A stretch of 64,000 bases of DNA from Bacteroidales bacterium UBA6267 (GCA_002440745.1 DJVB01000019.1:29329-93328), one strand, 5' to 3'. Shown: positions 19,200-27,946, counted from the stretch's first letter. Numbers and translations: made by a program. The notes: generated by a model from the sequence alone, not told the origin.

Positions 19200-20261
19200 T
19201 TATTCCAAATCAGCAACACATTCCTTGCTGAAATATTTCGATTTCATTTTTAGCGCAACATGAACTAAAGCTAAGAGCACCGGCACTTCAACAAGGGGCC
19301 CAATTACGGCAGCAAACGCTTCGCCTGAGTTGATTCCGAATACTGCAATTGCGACAGCAATTGCCAACTCAAAATTATTGCTAGCAGCGGTGAACGATAA
19401 TGTGGTAGTTTTTGGATAATCGGCTCCAAATCTTCGGCTTAGGAAAAAAGAAACCATGAACATGACCACGAAATAAATGATTAGAGGAATGGCAATCCTA
19501 AGCACATCAAAAGGAAGTTTAATAATATAATCTCCTTTTAACGAAAACATTACATATATCGTAAAAAGCAAAGCAATCAAGGTTAGGGGGCTGATTTTGG
19601 GAATAAATTTTTCCTGATACCACTCTTTAGTTTTGACACGAAGCAGCAGAAAGCGGGTAAGCATTCCGGCAAAGAAAGGTATTCCCAAATAAATGAGAAC
19701 AGATTTGGCAATTTGTGCCATTGTGATGTCAACCACGGCAGTTTGCAAGCCGAAATAAGCGGGCAAAATGGTTATGAAAACATAAGCATAAACCGAGAAG
19801 AAAAGCACCTGAAAGATACTGTTGAAGGCCACTAATCCTGCTGCATACTCACGGTCGCCTTTGGCTAAATCGTTCCACACAATCACCATAGCAATGCATC
19901 GTGCTAAACCAATCATGATAAGTCCGACCATATAATGCGGATAATCCCTAAGGAAGAGAATTGCCAAGGCAAACATCAAAACCGGCCCAATAATCCAATT
20001 TTGGACGAGAGAAAGAATCAAGATTTTACGATTTCGGAAAACATCTTTCAACTCTTCATATTTCACTTTTGCCAAAGGAGGATACATCATGATTATGAGT
20101 CCGATAGCAATGGGGATATTGGTTGTGCCGCTACTCATACCGTTCCAAAAGTCGGGCAGGAAAGGAAAAATTTTACCGGAAGTCACCCCAAGCGCCATTG
20201 CCAAGAAAATCCACAGGGTGAGGTAGCGGTCTAAAAAAGTAAGTTTCAATCTATTCTTCAT
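19200..20261 (-). CDS. acr3: ACR3-family arsenite efflux transporter
   Basis: 353 residues, ten membrane segments. It exports arsenite (and often antimonite) by proton antiport. The key motif IGLARCIAMVIVWNDLAKGD holds the conserved Cys (about residue 119), and TAASNNFELAIAVAIAVFG is the second half-site. The start overlaps the 3' end of the outer-membrane gene by 11 bp, so the two are co-translated. Confidence 0.95.
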   Translation of the reverse strand: MKNRLKLTFLDRYLTLWIFLAMALGVTSGKIFPFLPDFWNGMSSGTTNIPIAIGLIIMMYPPLAKVKYEELKDVFRNRKILILSLVQNWIIGPVLMFALAILFLRDYPHYMVGLIMIGLARCIAMVIVWNDLAKGDREYAAGLVAFNSIFQVLFFSVYAYVFITILPAYFGLQTAVVDITMAQIAKSVLIYLGIPFFAGMLTRFLLLRVKTKEWYQEKFIPKISPLTLIALLFTIYVMFSLKGDYIIKLPFDVLRIAIPLIIYFVVMFMVSFFLSRRFGADYPKTTTLSFTAASNNFELAIAVAIAVFGINSGEAFAAVIGPLVEVPVLLALVHVALKMKSKYFSKECVADLE

Positions 20262-21195
20262 TTTTCTTACATAGATTCAAATTAAACATAACTCCAGCGA
20301 AAAAAGACATTTTATTAACAATCTGAAAACCATTCACATAACGATAAAGAGGTTGTTCGAATTGAAATAATAATTCCCAATTTGGAATAACCTGATATTG
20401 AATTCGAGGAGAAAAGATTAGAGCGAACCCGCCAGAGGATTCAACAATTAAATCATTGTCTCTCAAATCTTTAAAACGATAGTCCATTTTTAAGGAAGAT
20501 ATAAAGAGAAATTTTCGCCACAAATAACTACCATTTACAATGTATTGCATATAATTACCATATTTGTAAATGATGTATTCCTTTTTTATCCAAAGTGACG
20601 ACTCAAAAATTAGAGAGGTTGATAAACCGAATCCCGTGCGTGGGAAATATTTCCCATAGAAACCTCCAACATTATAACGAAAAGCACCGGAAGATGGCTG
20701 TAATGATAGTGGAATTAAAACACCGTCTATCTCTTCTTCAAAAGCACCAACCGGTAATTTACTCCCAACGAACAGATTCCATTGAGTGTTATTCTCATCA
20801 TCAATATTATTATACCTGAGGCTAAGCCCAAAATCTCCGAAACCTGATGAAGCTATTTTTAATGGACTAGAATTGATAGTCAATTCTTGGCTTTTGTCGA
20901 AGAAATAACCAATATCACTGTTAAGTGAGAGGTTCTTAGTAATACCATAACTCGAAGAAAGGAACCAAAAACTAAAAGAGCTACTGTTTATTATAGGTTG
21001 GTTAAAATAAGAATCTTTATGGTAATATTTATCCGAATTACTTTGCTTAAAATAGGAAATAAACCTCAGTTGGTTTTTAGTCAATCCCTCCTCAAAGCCG
21101 TTACTTCCAACAGGATTTCCAGCAGAACAACATTGAGCAAAAGAAGTCATAATGCCCAGAAAAAACATGGCAACACCCCATAATAATCTGCTCAT
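20251..21195 (-). CDS. Outer-membrane beta-barrel-like protein of the ars operon
   Basis: 314 residues from the ATG at 21195, chosen because it gives a proper signal peptide (MSRLLWGVAMFFLGIMTSFAQ) and overlaps the upstream TGA by 4 bp (ATGA); the longer open frame upstream runs inside the lipoprotein gene. The mature end begins CCSAGNPVGSNGFEEG, with a vicinal Cys pair able in principle to bind As(III). The rest alternates polar and aromatic residues in strands ending in an aromatic-hydrophobic strand (MSFFAGVMFNLNL), typical of a barrel. No specific family is recognised. An outer-membrane conduit or sensor for arsenic is inferred from position. Confidence 0.65.
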   Translation of the reverse strand: MSRLLWGVAMFFLGIMTSFAQCCSAGNPVGSNGFEEGLTKNQLRFISYFKQSNSDKYYHKDSYFNQPIINSSSFSFWFLSSSYGITKNLSLNSDIGYFFDKSQELTINSSPLKIASSGFGDFGLSLRYNNIDDENNTQWNLFVGSKLPVGAFEEEIDGVLIPLSLQPSSGAFRYNVGGFYGKYFPRTGFGLSTSLIFESSLWIKKEYIIYKYGNYMQYIVNGSYLWRKFLFISSLKMDYRFKDLRDNDLIVESSGGFALIFSPRIQYQVIPNWELLFQFEQPLYRYVNGFQIVNKMSFFAGVMFNLNLCKKNEE

Positions 21196-21569
21196 TTCAT
21201 ATAAGTTACATGAATAACTAAGGTATCTTTCATAAAACCATGCTCGTTTTCCACAATGCACTCCACGATATTGGAGCCAATGCAAGAATGACAAGCATAA
21301 TACTTTATTGATGAGGAGTCTTTCTCAATCAAAGTTCCATGATTAGTACTCCACTTATAGGTTATATTTTCACCTTGGGTATAAGCCAAGATCAAAATTG
21401 GCTCCATCGTATGGATATTACGTTTAGAAGGGACTAAGCTATCCAAAGATAATAATGAGCTTGGCTGTACTTGATTACTGTCATATTTTGAATCCTTTTT
21501 GCAGCTTAAATTCAGCAAAGCTGACAAGACCAGAATCATTAATCCCCAAATGATATGTTTCATTACCAT
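21192..21569 (-). CDS. Small lipoprotein of the ars operon
   Basis: 125 residues (or 123 from the second ATG at 21563). The lipobox LLNLSCKKDS places it as a lipoprotein. The C-terminal 80 residues look like one Ig/PKD-like unit (ITYKWSTNHGTLIEKDSS) with a YACHSCIG motif; the CxxC is unusual for such a fold and may bind metal or form a disulfide. It lies 20 bp after arsC and is translationally coupled to the barrel gene. Confidence 0.7.
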   Translation of the reverse strand: MVMKHIIWGLMILVLSALLNLSCKKDSKYDSNQVQPSSLLSLDSLVPSKRNIHTMEPILILAYTQGENITYKWSTNHGTLIEKDSSSIKYYACHSCIGSNIVECIVENEHGFMKDTLVIHVTYMK

Positions 21570-21589
21570 AGCTACTCCCTTTATAAAAC

Positions 21590-22009
21590 CTATTGTTCAA
21601 TTTGGGTAATATAAAACCGCGTGAAATCACGATTAATTTCATCGCGAATCCTTCTAAATTCGGATAGAATAAAAGCTTCTGAACCAACGACTTCTGCCGG
21701 ATCTTCGAAACCAATATGCAAGCGATTCCGCACTTTTCCGGTAAACACTGGACAGCTTTCGTTGGCCCCTGAGCAGACGGTTATCACAAAGTCAAACTCC
21801 ATATCCAAAAATTCCACAACAGATTTTGGCCGATTTCTCGACAAGTCGATATTCACTTCTTGCATCACCTGAATGGCTTTGGGGTGCACTTGATGGCTTG
21901 GATTTGTGCCGGCGGAATAAACTTCCAACTGAGAGTTGTAGGATTTCAAAAAACCCTCAGCCATCTGACTTCGGCAGCTATTTCCGGTACAGAGAATAAG
22001 TATCTTCAT
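21590..22009 (-). CDS. arsC: Arsenate reductase, low-molecular-weight phosphatase type
   Basis: 139 residues. It reduces arsenate to arsenite for export by ACR3. The P-loop LCTGNSCRSQMAEG (nucleophilic Cys at 7, CxxxxCR) and the later redox cysteines in VCSGANESCPVF are those of thioredoxin-coupled ArsC; FEDPAEVVG holds the catalytic Asp-Pro. The start overlaps the arsR stop by 4 bp (ATGA). Confidence 0.95.
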   Translation of the reverse strand: MKILILCTGNSCRSQMAEGFLKSYNSQLEVYSAGTNPSHQVHPKAIQVMQEVNIDLSRNRPKSVVEFLDMEFDFVITVCSGANESCPVFTGKVRNRLHIGFEDPAEVVGSEAFILSEFRRIRDEINRDFTRFYITQIEQ

Positions 22010-22341
22010 AAGTTTAGTTTTTTCAATGCATTATTATTTTGATTATCAAACAATTGAGCAAACAATTCCCTTGCTTTTGCCCAGTTTTCCTTATTCAAAC
22101 AATATTTGATATAAGGAGGTTCAATTTCACCTTGAATCAACCCTGCAAATTTCAATTCCTTAAGATGTTGTGAAAGAGTGGAGCGCCCGATAGGCAATTC
22201 TTCCACAAGGTCGCCACTATAGCAGCAAGCGTTCATGGTGCTCAATTTCTTTAAAATGTAGAGCCGGACAGGATGACTCATAGCCTTAGCAATCAAAGCC
22301 ATTTGTTTCACCTCAGCCGTAAGTTCAATTTTATCAGTCAT
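22006..22341 (-). CDS. arsR: ArsR/SmtB-family transcriptional repressor
   Basis: 111 residues. Winged helix with recognition region LPIGRSTLSQHLKELKFAGLI and the N-terminal AKAMSHPVRLYILKKL. The metal-sensing site differs from the classic ELCVCDL: here NACCYSGDLVEEL gives a vicinal Cys pair at about residues 38-39. It heads the operon and probably represses it until As(III) binds. A palindrome just upstream is a candidate operator. Confidence 0.92.
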   Translation of the reverse strand: MTDKIELTAEVKQMALIAKAMSHPVRLYILKKLSTMNACCYSGDLVEELPIGRSTLSQHLKELKFAGLIQGEIEPPYIKYCLNKENWAKARELFAQLFDNQNNNALKKLNL

Positions 22342-22357
22342 AATAGTTCAATTCTAT

Positions 22358-22377
22358 ATTTCGCAAAATAACGAAAT
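22358..22377 (-). promoter_or_regulatory. Candidate ArsR operator and promoter
   Basis: A palindrome ATTTCG-N8-CGAAAT ends 16 bp upstream of the arsR start. A near-consensus -7 box (TATTTTG) falls in its centre on the minus strand, so a bound repressor would block the promoter. This geometry is standard for ArsR autoregulation; binding itself is inferred. Confidence 0.65.
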
Positions 22378-22527
22378 GTTTATTTATAAAAAACAAAAAT
22401 GTGAATGATTTTGTGAGGAGAAATTTAACATGAGTGCGATAATCAGATTAGAGCTGATGATAAGAATCGGCATATCAGACCTTAAGAAAGAGTGTGAGCG
22501 TTGTTTACATCACGTAAAAAGCAAAAT

Positions 22528-23361
22528 TCAGTTGTGCAAGTTGGATACGCTTACCTTTTTAAAAAGACCTGAATCATTGAATTTTAGATGATAGAAAGGT
22601 CTCATTTTACCCCAATCGGTATAAATATCATTGTCGATTCTCACAAAGGAAAATAGTCTGTCATAATACGAAATTGTCTCACCATTAAATAATAAATAGG
22701 TCGTATCGGGAAAAAATTCAAAACCATCCTTTTTAACTAATCCTACACAATTAATCCGTAAAGTCTCCTTATTATCAATAAGTTTCAATACTGCTGAATG
22801 TTCCATATTAATCTTTTTCACCTCCAATTCCCAAATCAACTTTTCTGTTTGTCCTATTGTGGTATCGAGGAATATGTAAAGACCTGACCAATCAATTTTT
22901 GACATTTCAATTCTATCTGTTCTATCTTTTTGAATGATTTCCTGCATTATTTGTTGCTCTTCTTTATCATGAGTTAAATCAACGTATAAAATAAGAATCG
23001 AGGTTAAAAATATTCCAGTGCCAATTGCATATAATCTTTGTTTCCTTTTCTTAGCATACCCATCTCTATTCAAATACCAATCAACAAAGATGTATCTATA
23101 CCAAAAAAGAGTCATAAAAAACAAATCGATAACGTCAAAACTCTCCTGATTCCTTTGTTCCAATTCACTTTCTTCCAATAACTTGATTTCCTTTCTAATT
23201 TGCTTAATTCTGAATTGAGCAAACTCATCGGTTATTCCCCTCTCTAATAACAACTCCTGGGCATAATCAACCGCTTCCTTTTGCCAATTCTGATTATCTT
23301 CATAAACAAGGAAAATCAATTCGTCATCAGAATATCCCTTTAGTCTTAAAAATTTCTCCAT
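22528..23361 (-). CDS. Hypothetical membrane protein
   Basis: 277 residues from the ATG at 23361 (MEKFLRLKGYSDDELIFLVY). The N-terminal ~75 residues are helical and charged, then two hydrophobic stretches (IDLFFMTLFWYRYIFV and LYAIGTGIFLTSILILYVD), then a beta-rich 150-residue domain that should face outside the cytoplasm. I recognise no family. It stands alone behind copy A of the island's promoter-leader repeat, which places it in the accessory island. Confidence 0.6.
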   Translation of the reverse strand: MEKFLRLKGYSDDELIFLVYEDNQNWQKEAVDYAQELLLERGITDEFAQFRIKQIRKEIKLLEESELEQRNQESFDVIDLFFMTLFWYRYIFVDWYLNRDGYAKKRKQRLYAIGTGIFLTSILILYVDLTHDKEEQQIMQEIIQKDRTDRIEMSKIDWSGLYIFLDTTIGQTEKLIWELEVKKINMEHSAVLKLIDNKETLRINCVGLVKKDGFEFFPDTTYLLFNGETISYYDRLFSFVRIDNDIYTDWGKMRPFYHLKFNDSGLFKKVSVSNLHN

Positions 23362-23434
23362 AGTTATCGGTTTGCAAATCAATTGTATCTATCGAAAACA
23401 CATCCCTCAATCCATCTCCTCAGCGAAGACATGC

Positions 23435-23505
23435 CTTCAATTTCCTCCATAGTTTTAGTTTTAAGTCGATTGCGTTTTAGTATTCAGCAGCAAATATAAA
23501 AAGCA
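23435..23505 (-). repeat. Promoter-leader repeat, copy A
   Basis: The minus strand reads TATATTTGC (box at 23491-23498), then a leader with GCAATCGACTTAAAACTAAA and ATGGAGGAA. It shares this order and spacing with copies B, E, F, G and H. It lies just upstream of the hypothetical membrane protein gene. A short ORF opens at the leader ATG (MEEIEGMSSLRRW...). Confidence 0.75.
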
Positions 23506-23626
23506 TTTCAAAACCGAAGGAAAAACCGAAGGAAAATTTATTGAATTGAGGGGAGGCGAAATTGGGGGATGAAGTTTCTTCTTTGTGGGCTATAGGAGCC
23601 GGAAAGAGGCTATTAATTGGAGGAAA

Positions 23627-24427
23627 TTATGTCTTCATTCTTTTCATCATCTCTATTTCAGTCTCAGCCATATTTACAATAAACAAATAATTCGGGGTGA
23701 TACCATTATTCACATTCTTTTCAAAATACTTCTTTAATTCTTCTATAGATTTAATAGCATTTTCTAAGTCACCATTTAACAAAAAATACTCTCCTAAATA
23801 CAGTTTTGCATATAGAATATCAATTTTTGTTGATGTGCTATCATCTAATATTGAGTCGATTAACGGTTTGATTTTATTGTCATTCGCTTTATTATCATCG
23901 AATAAATACAAGTTAACTAATGAATGTTTTGATTCTTTAGCTTTGTCCTTTTCTAGCTTCTCTGTGTATAAATCTTTTCGATAAACCAATTTTTCACCTT
24001 TTATAAAATACCATCTCGCCAATGAGTTTTCTTGGTGTATCTTTTTAGTGAATTTCCCTTGTTTCTTATCGTAAGTGGTTAACATCCCCAAAAGAATACC
24101 ATTCTCTGTTTTTTCTTTAATAAAAAAGGACAGCTTAGCTTCTGGATTATGAGAACTTTTTATAATTACGTTTACATTGTTTTTGTTATCCAATTTATAA
24201 AGTACTGATTTGAGAATATAACTCATCTCCTCGTAATTGAGTTGTTTATGCAAACTTGTCATATAAAATGCATCAGCAAAAATCTGATGAACAAAATAAA
24301 ACTCACTTATATTGAAATAATTAAGTGAGTCTTTGTTTTCTGTATGGATTTCTATTCTATTTTGTCCATAGGTGTTTACAAAAAACACTCCTATAAAAAG
24401 TGCTGTAATTAAAAATTCTCTTTTCAT
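23627..24427 (-). CDS. Hypothetical secreted protein, possibly TPR-like
   Basis: 266 residues. Signal peptide MKREFLITALFIGVFFVNTYGQ. The C-terminal half has helical pairs of TPR character (KIDILYAKLYLGEYFLLNG, then DLENAIKSIEELKKYFEKN), so a short repeat scaffold is plausible. Otherwise unrecognised. It is the sole gene behind repeat copy B, whose short ORF stops 12 bp before this start. Confidence 0.6.
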   Translation of the reverse strand: MKREFLITALFIGVFFVNTYGQNRIEIHTENKDSLNYFNISEFYFVHQIFADAFYMTSLHKQLNYEEMSYILKSVLYKLDNKNNVNVIIKSSHNPEAKLSFFIKEKTENGILLGMLTTYDKKQGKFTKKIHQENSLARWYFIKGEKLVYRKDLYTEKLEKDKAKESKHSLVNLYLFDDNKANDNKIKPLIDSILDDSTSTKIDILYAKLYLGEYFLLNGDLENAIKSIEELKKYFEKNVNNGITPNYLFIVNMAETEIEMMKRMKT

Positions 24428-24439
24428 ATCATTATTCTT

Positions 24440-24625
24440 TTAATTTGTTATTACAATTCTATATCCCCAAGAAGCTTTCTCTTTTGAGTTTAGTCTTAGG
24501 TTTCTAAATCCGCTTAATCCCCTGCATTCAAACCCCATATTCGCTCTCACGGTTTTCTCCTAAGTTTTCGTTCTAAGTCGATTGTGTAATCATTTAGAGA
24601 AGCAAATATAGTCAGTATTTTTAGA
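24440..24625 (-). repeat. Promoter-leader repeat, copy B
   Basis: Box TATATTTGC at 24603-24610, leader with CACAATCGACTTAGAACGAAAAC, and GGAGAAAACC as in the other copies. The ATG of the other copies is changed to TAG here, but a GTG at 24550 opens a 36-codon frame (VRANMGFECRGLSGF...) that ends at 24440, immediately before the next gene. Most of the 323-bp gap between genes is this element. Confidence 0.75.
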
Positions 24626-24750
24626 CAAACCTCTTCTTTAAGCAAAGTTTATTGAGGATTATTCCCGAACTTAATCCGAGCTAAAATTCTAAGAAACAGA
24701 CAATGTCTTATGTTTTTAGGCGGTTAAGGATTTTACAGAAAAAACCTTTT

Positions 24751-25605
24751 TTACTTCTTCAACTTCTTTTTAGACCCTTCAATACCTAATGCTTCTTTAG
24801 CATTTAATGGGCTTACTACTTTCTTTCCAGTTTTAGATTCCAATTCTTCAAGTGCCACTCGAGCAACATTTCCACCCTGCCGAGCTACGTTTTCACTTTC
24901 TTTAAAACTGTTAGGATTAGTTGCTTGCGATATATCTTTTGTGGAGGCCTCGGCAAGCATATTTAAAATCAGCTCTGTATTCGTCATATTGTCACGGAGG
25001 TTTTCTTTTTTCAACCCCTTGAAAACCTTGTATTCCCGAGTGTTTTTGCCTGACCATGCTTTAGTGATGATGTCTGTAAGTGTTGCAAATTGCACTCCTT
25101 CTTTCAAACCTCGACTCTTCCATTCGTCCGTTAGCTCCTTGCGAATTTCGATGCTTTTAAGCCTTTGATTAATCCAATTTTCGGAATAACCTAACTTAAG
25201 ATATTGCTCCAAAGCCCGGTCGATGCTAAGTTCCGGGTCCTGCATTTCATCTAATCTTTCGGACCCTACTTGTGCCAGCCAAAGCTTAAATGGCTCCGCT
25301 TTTGGCGATGGAATGGATTGAATCAAACGAAACAATTGCTCTGTATCAGCCACATCGGTCATACGCATTTTGCCATCTTCGGCAACCATCTTCAACCGGT
25401 TACAATTTGTAACCGTTTCATTGCCTTCCTTTACAAGACGATGCTTCAAGACTTTCCAGTAATTTCTAGCACTCTGGTGATTGGTCTGCTCTGTTAGAAT
25501 TGCAATCACATCAACTATCGAAACATACCATTTCTCCTGCACGGAATCCCAAATGGTTCGCACTTGCTTGTCTTCAAAAACTTGTATCGCTTCTCTTTCA
25601 CTCAT
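24751..25605 (-). CDS. Bro-N domain protein (phage antirepressor-like)
   Basis: 284 residues. The N-terminal ~110 residues form a Bro-N-like DNA-binding module (IRTIWDSVQEKWYVSIVDVIAIL, then ARNYWKVLKHRLVKEG and MRMTDVADTEQLFRLIQSIPS), as in phage antirepressors and DinD-like proteins. The C-terminal part is helical (AYxKxGYSENWINQRLKSIEIRKELTDEW type) and ends in a Lys-rich tail. The family is common in accessory regions. DNA binding is known for the domain; the target and trigger are unknown. Confidence 0.8.
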   Translation of the reverse strand: MSEREAIQVFEDKQVRTIWDSVQEKWYVSIVDVIAILTEQTNHQSARNYWKVLKHRLVKEGNETVTNCNRLKMVAEDGKMRMTDVADTEQLFRLIQSIPSPKAEPFKLWLAQVGSERLDEMQDPELSIDRALEQYLKLGYSENWINQRLKSIEIRKELTDEWKSRGLKEGVQFATLTDIITKAWSGKNTREYKVFKGLKKENLRDNMTNTELILNMLAEASTKDISQATNPNSFKESENVARQGGNVARVALEELESKTGKKVVSPLNAKEALGIEGSKKKLKK

Positions 25606-25679
25606 ATCGTTATTATTATCTCGGTTTTATGGTTTACAAAATATTCTCAATCCCTAATTTACCACTTTATAGCGCTTCA

Positions 25680-25815
25680 TATTATTAACCAAATTCAATA
25701 ATATCCTCGCTCTGAAATTATCCACTATAAATTGAATCGGAATGATTTTGAGGAGCAAATATAGCATTTATTTGAATAGTAAGATTTTGTTTTGAGGGGG
25801 ATGGGGAAGAAGAAC
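25680..25815 (-). repeat. Promoter-leader repeat, copy C (diverged leader)
   Basis: The promoter half (GTTTTGAGGGG flank, AAATAAATGC, box TATATTTGC at 25756-25763) matches copies E-H, but the leader after the box has diverged. A GTG-initiated frame of 22 codons with ...FRARILLNL... echoes the ...RADILLKYREL of copies E and G. It precedes the Bro-N gene. Confidence 0.6.
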
Positions 25816-25907
25816 GCTTTATTAAATCATTTCCAGTGGGTGTATAGAGATTAAATGCTTTTTCTCAGGCCTTTGGCTGTAGCGTTGGCTTCGTGCAAAG
25901 TTTAGCC

Positions 25908-26156
25908 CTAAAAGCTTTGAATTTCGGTAAACAATTCATCTAACTGTATATCGGTTAGCCACTCTCTACCGTCAGCAGTTTTATTGATGGCTTTAATACT
26001 TTCTTTAAAAATATTTGGCAACAAAACCTGCTTAAAGTTTTGTCTCAAACTTTTTTCAGGGTCTTGTGGAACGCCTTGCCCTTGGTTGATTACTATCCAA
26101 CCCAACAGGCGAAGTTTATCAAGAAAAGGTTTTTCTACGTTGATGTATTCTGCCAT
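25908..26156 (-). pseudogene. N-terminal remnant of a type I restriction HsdR
   Basis: 82 residues (MAEYINVEKPFLDKLRLLGW...). The sequence corresponds to the very start of type I restriction endonuclease R subunits (VEKPFLDKLRxLGW, GQGVPQDPEKSLRQ, LLPNIFKESIKAIN, REWLT), a subunit of about 1000 residues. It stops after LFTEIQSF with no nuclease or helicase motor. The intact hsdR at 33-36 kb has a different N-terminus, so this is a relic of another locus. It follows the ATPase-tail fragment by 5 bp. Confidence 0.75.
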
Positions 26157-26161
26157 GTTTT

Positions 26162-26821
26162 TTAATTTTTTTCAATAGTACGATATGCCTGATTCGGATG
26201 CTTTATCATTTCAGGGTATAAATACCTCATTTCTTTATTCTTGATTAATGGTAAAAGAAATTTACGACGAATGTAATTCTCCCTTTTGTCAAGCAAAGTT
26301 GCGATTTCAATCAATTTATAAGCTCTCAACGTACATAATTCCTTTATAATTCCATTAAGTATCTCTGGATTATTTTCTCTTAACTTGATGCCTGATACTT
26401 TGTCTCTGAGTAAATTGGGGAGTTCTTTTAAAAGATTTTCTTTTGTATCAATGTCGCCATGTGCACTAAGCACATCACCATGTGCACTAAGCACTTCACC
26501 ATGTGCACTAAGCACATTACCATGTGCACTAACAGTATCACCATGCGCACTTACTATATTAACAAGCATACTACCGGCTATGTAATAAGTTGCTTTTCCC
26601 TTCCCTTTAGAAGTTAAAAGAGCCTGATCTTTTAACTCCCTCAAATCGGCACTGGCTTTCAATGTATCACAATCAGCCATCTGACGATAAGTTAGATTGT
26701 CAATTGCACCTACTTCTCTAACAAATAACAAAGCTTGTTTTTGAGTATCATTAAGTTCAAAAGATTCAAAAGTTTTAAGCCATTTCAAATCATCTTCGCC
26801 TAAAAAATGATGTAATAGCAA
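26162..26821 (-). pseudogene. C-terminal part of an AlbA_2/ATP-binding (Schlafen-like) protein
   Basis: About 219 residues that start without a normal initiation region: the frame opens upstream at a TAA, and LLLHHFLGEDDLKWLKTFESF is an internal segment of AlbA_2-type ATP-binding proteins. It retains the winged-helix part (QALLFVREVGAIDNLTYRQMADCDTLKASADLRELKDQALL) but lacks the AlbA_2 and ATPase domains. Residues about 91-127 are five near-perfect heptads of the form (V/L)SAHG(D/N/E)x. Such proteins are commonly encoded inside type I restriction operons, in line with the HsdR remnant next to it. Confidence 0.65.
26453..26560. repeat. 21-bp tandem repeat inside the ATP-binding remnant
   Basis: Five units of the type CACCATGTGCACTAAGCAC, period 21 bp, in frame and encoding SAHG heptads. 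Each unit carries the palindrome GTGCAC. An in-frame minisatellite of this kind can change copy number without a frameshift. Confidence 0.85.
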
Positions 26822-26879
26822 ACGAGAAGTAAATTCATTGTTTTCCTTGCATTAATTGTAATTTTCCAATCAAAATTTC

Positions 26880-26942
26880 AATTCTCATAAGTAACAAATT
26901 AGTGGTATAGTAAGAGATAATTTCGAGAATAAGTTGGGGCGG
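26880..26942 (-). promoter_or_regulatory. Relic promoter resembling the hsdM promoter
   Basis: The minus strand here (TATACCACTAATTTGTTACTTATGAG) closely matches the sequence upstream of the intact hsdM at 41.99-42.05 kb (AATACCACTATTTTGTTACTTTTGAG). The -7 box TACTTTTG is TACTTATG here. It shows that the remnants at 25.9-26.8 kb descend from a second type I operon. Confidence 0.6.
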
Positions 26943-26989
26943 GAGATTTGCGCAAGAAAAAGCTCAACTCACTTCACCTCTCCTATCTA

Positions 26990-27075
26990 AACTCTGATTT
27001 TCATTTCTAATCCTTTGGGTTTATATCTTCTTAAAGCTTTGGTTTTAAGGTGGTTGGAGGATGGTTGAGAGGATG
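26990..27075 (-). repeat. Promoter-leader repeat, partial copy D
   Basis: Only the leader part is recognisable (minus strand CTTAAAACCAAAGCTTTAAGAAGATAT, compare CTAAAAACCAAAGCTATGGAGAAGAAATAT in copy F); no TATATTTG box remains. The rest of the 485-bp gap, up to 27306, shows nothing further that I can name. Confidence 0.45.
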
Positions 27076-27306
27076 AAATCTGGGATTTTTAATATGCAAA
27101 TCTAATATCTAAATATCTATGGAACTTTTTATCTCATAAAAATCAAATGTCGGTAGGTTTGAGTTTAGTTCTATGGTTTAACAGAAAGTATCCGATAAAG
27201 TTTGTAAAAATTCATAGGTTTGACGAAACGGGGAGTAAACAGCTTTCCGAAATTTTTAGGAAAAATTGGGGTTGCTCAAAAAGATGGCATTTAATAGGTC
27301 ACTTAA

Positions 27307-27933
27307 TCAGATATTATTAGCGGAGTTGTCAATCTGATTGTGATTTTCCTTAAATATTTTTATAATTTTATCAACCCACTCTTCTCGTTCATTTTTAAAA
27401 CGTGGTAATGGATGATAATAAGCGAATTCAAAACTATTCTTTCTCAGTCCAATCGGATTAACTGACCCAACTCTTTCAATAGCCATTTTTGCTAATTTGA
27501 ATAAGTATTTATTTACACCCCAAGCAAAAATCACTGGCACATTTTGTACAAATAAATCTTGAAAATCATCGTTTCTTTCCATGTCGAATATTGAATGTGA
27601 TATTTTCTTTGTGTTCAATTCTTCAATCTTCTTATAGAACACAGAACTTTTTGCTTCTCTTAGATCTGATAAATTTAAAATTCGTGCAAAATCAAAACCA
27701 CATTCATTCATAATTTTCATAATTTGGTCTTGTGTTTTATCAGGAATTGCTTCTGTTTCGATAAAGCTGTTTTCATTTCCATCAAATGGTCTTGAAGAAC
27801 CAGGGTTCATCATAACTACCATTAAATCAGGAATTTTTCGATTAGTGTCATTCCTAATTATATTTAAAAACTTACGAAAATTATATCCAGCCTTTTGATA
27901 GAATAACCCAGTAATTTTAAAATTTTCTCTCAT
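27307..27933 (-). CDS. DUF1643-like protein
   Basis: 208 residues, cytoplasmic. The segment DLMVVMMNPGSSRPFDGNEN, the later ARILNLSDLREAKSS, and PVIFAWG follow the pattern of DUF1643 proteins, a widespread family of unknown function often found in accessory DNA. The start lies 13 bp after a strong hairpin terminator, so it either uses readthrough or a promoter hidden near the hairpin. Confidence 0.65.
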   Translation of the reverse strand: MRENFKITGLFYQKAGYNFRKFLNIIRNDTNRKIPDLMVVMMNPGSSRPFDGNENSFIETEAIPDKTQDQIMKIMNECGFDFARILNLSDLREAKSSVFYKKIEELNTKKISHSIFDMERNDDFQDLFVQNVPVIFAWGVNKYLFKLAKMAIERVGSVNPIGLRKNSFEFAYYHPLPRFKNEREEWVDKIIKIFKENHNQIDNSANNI

Positions 27934-27946
27934 TAGTAGAATAATA

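Noticed and set aside
20595..20819. Plus-strand frame within the barrel gene, and similar antisense frames elsewhere
   Set aside because: Shadow frames of well-supported genes on the opposite strand.
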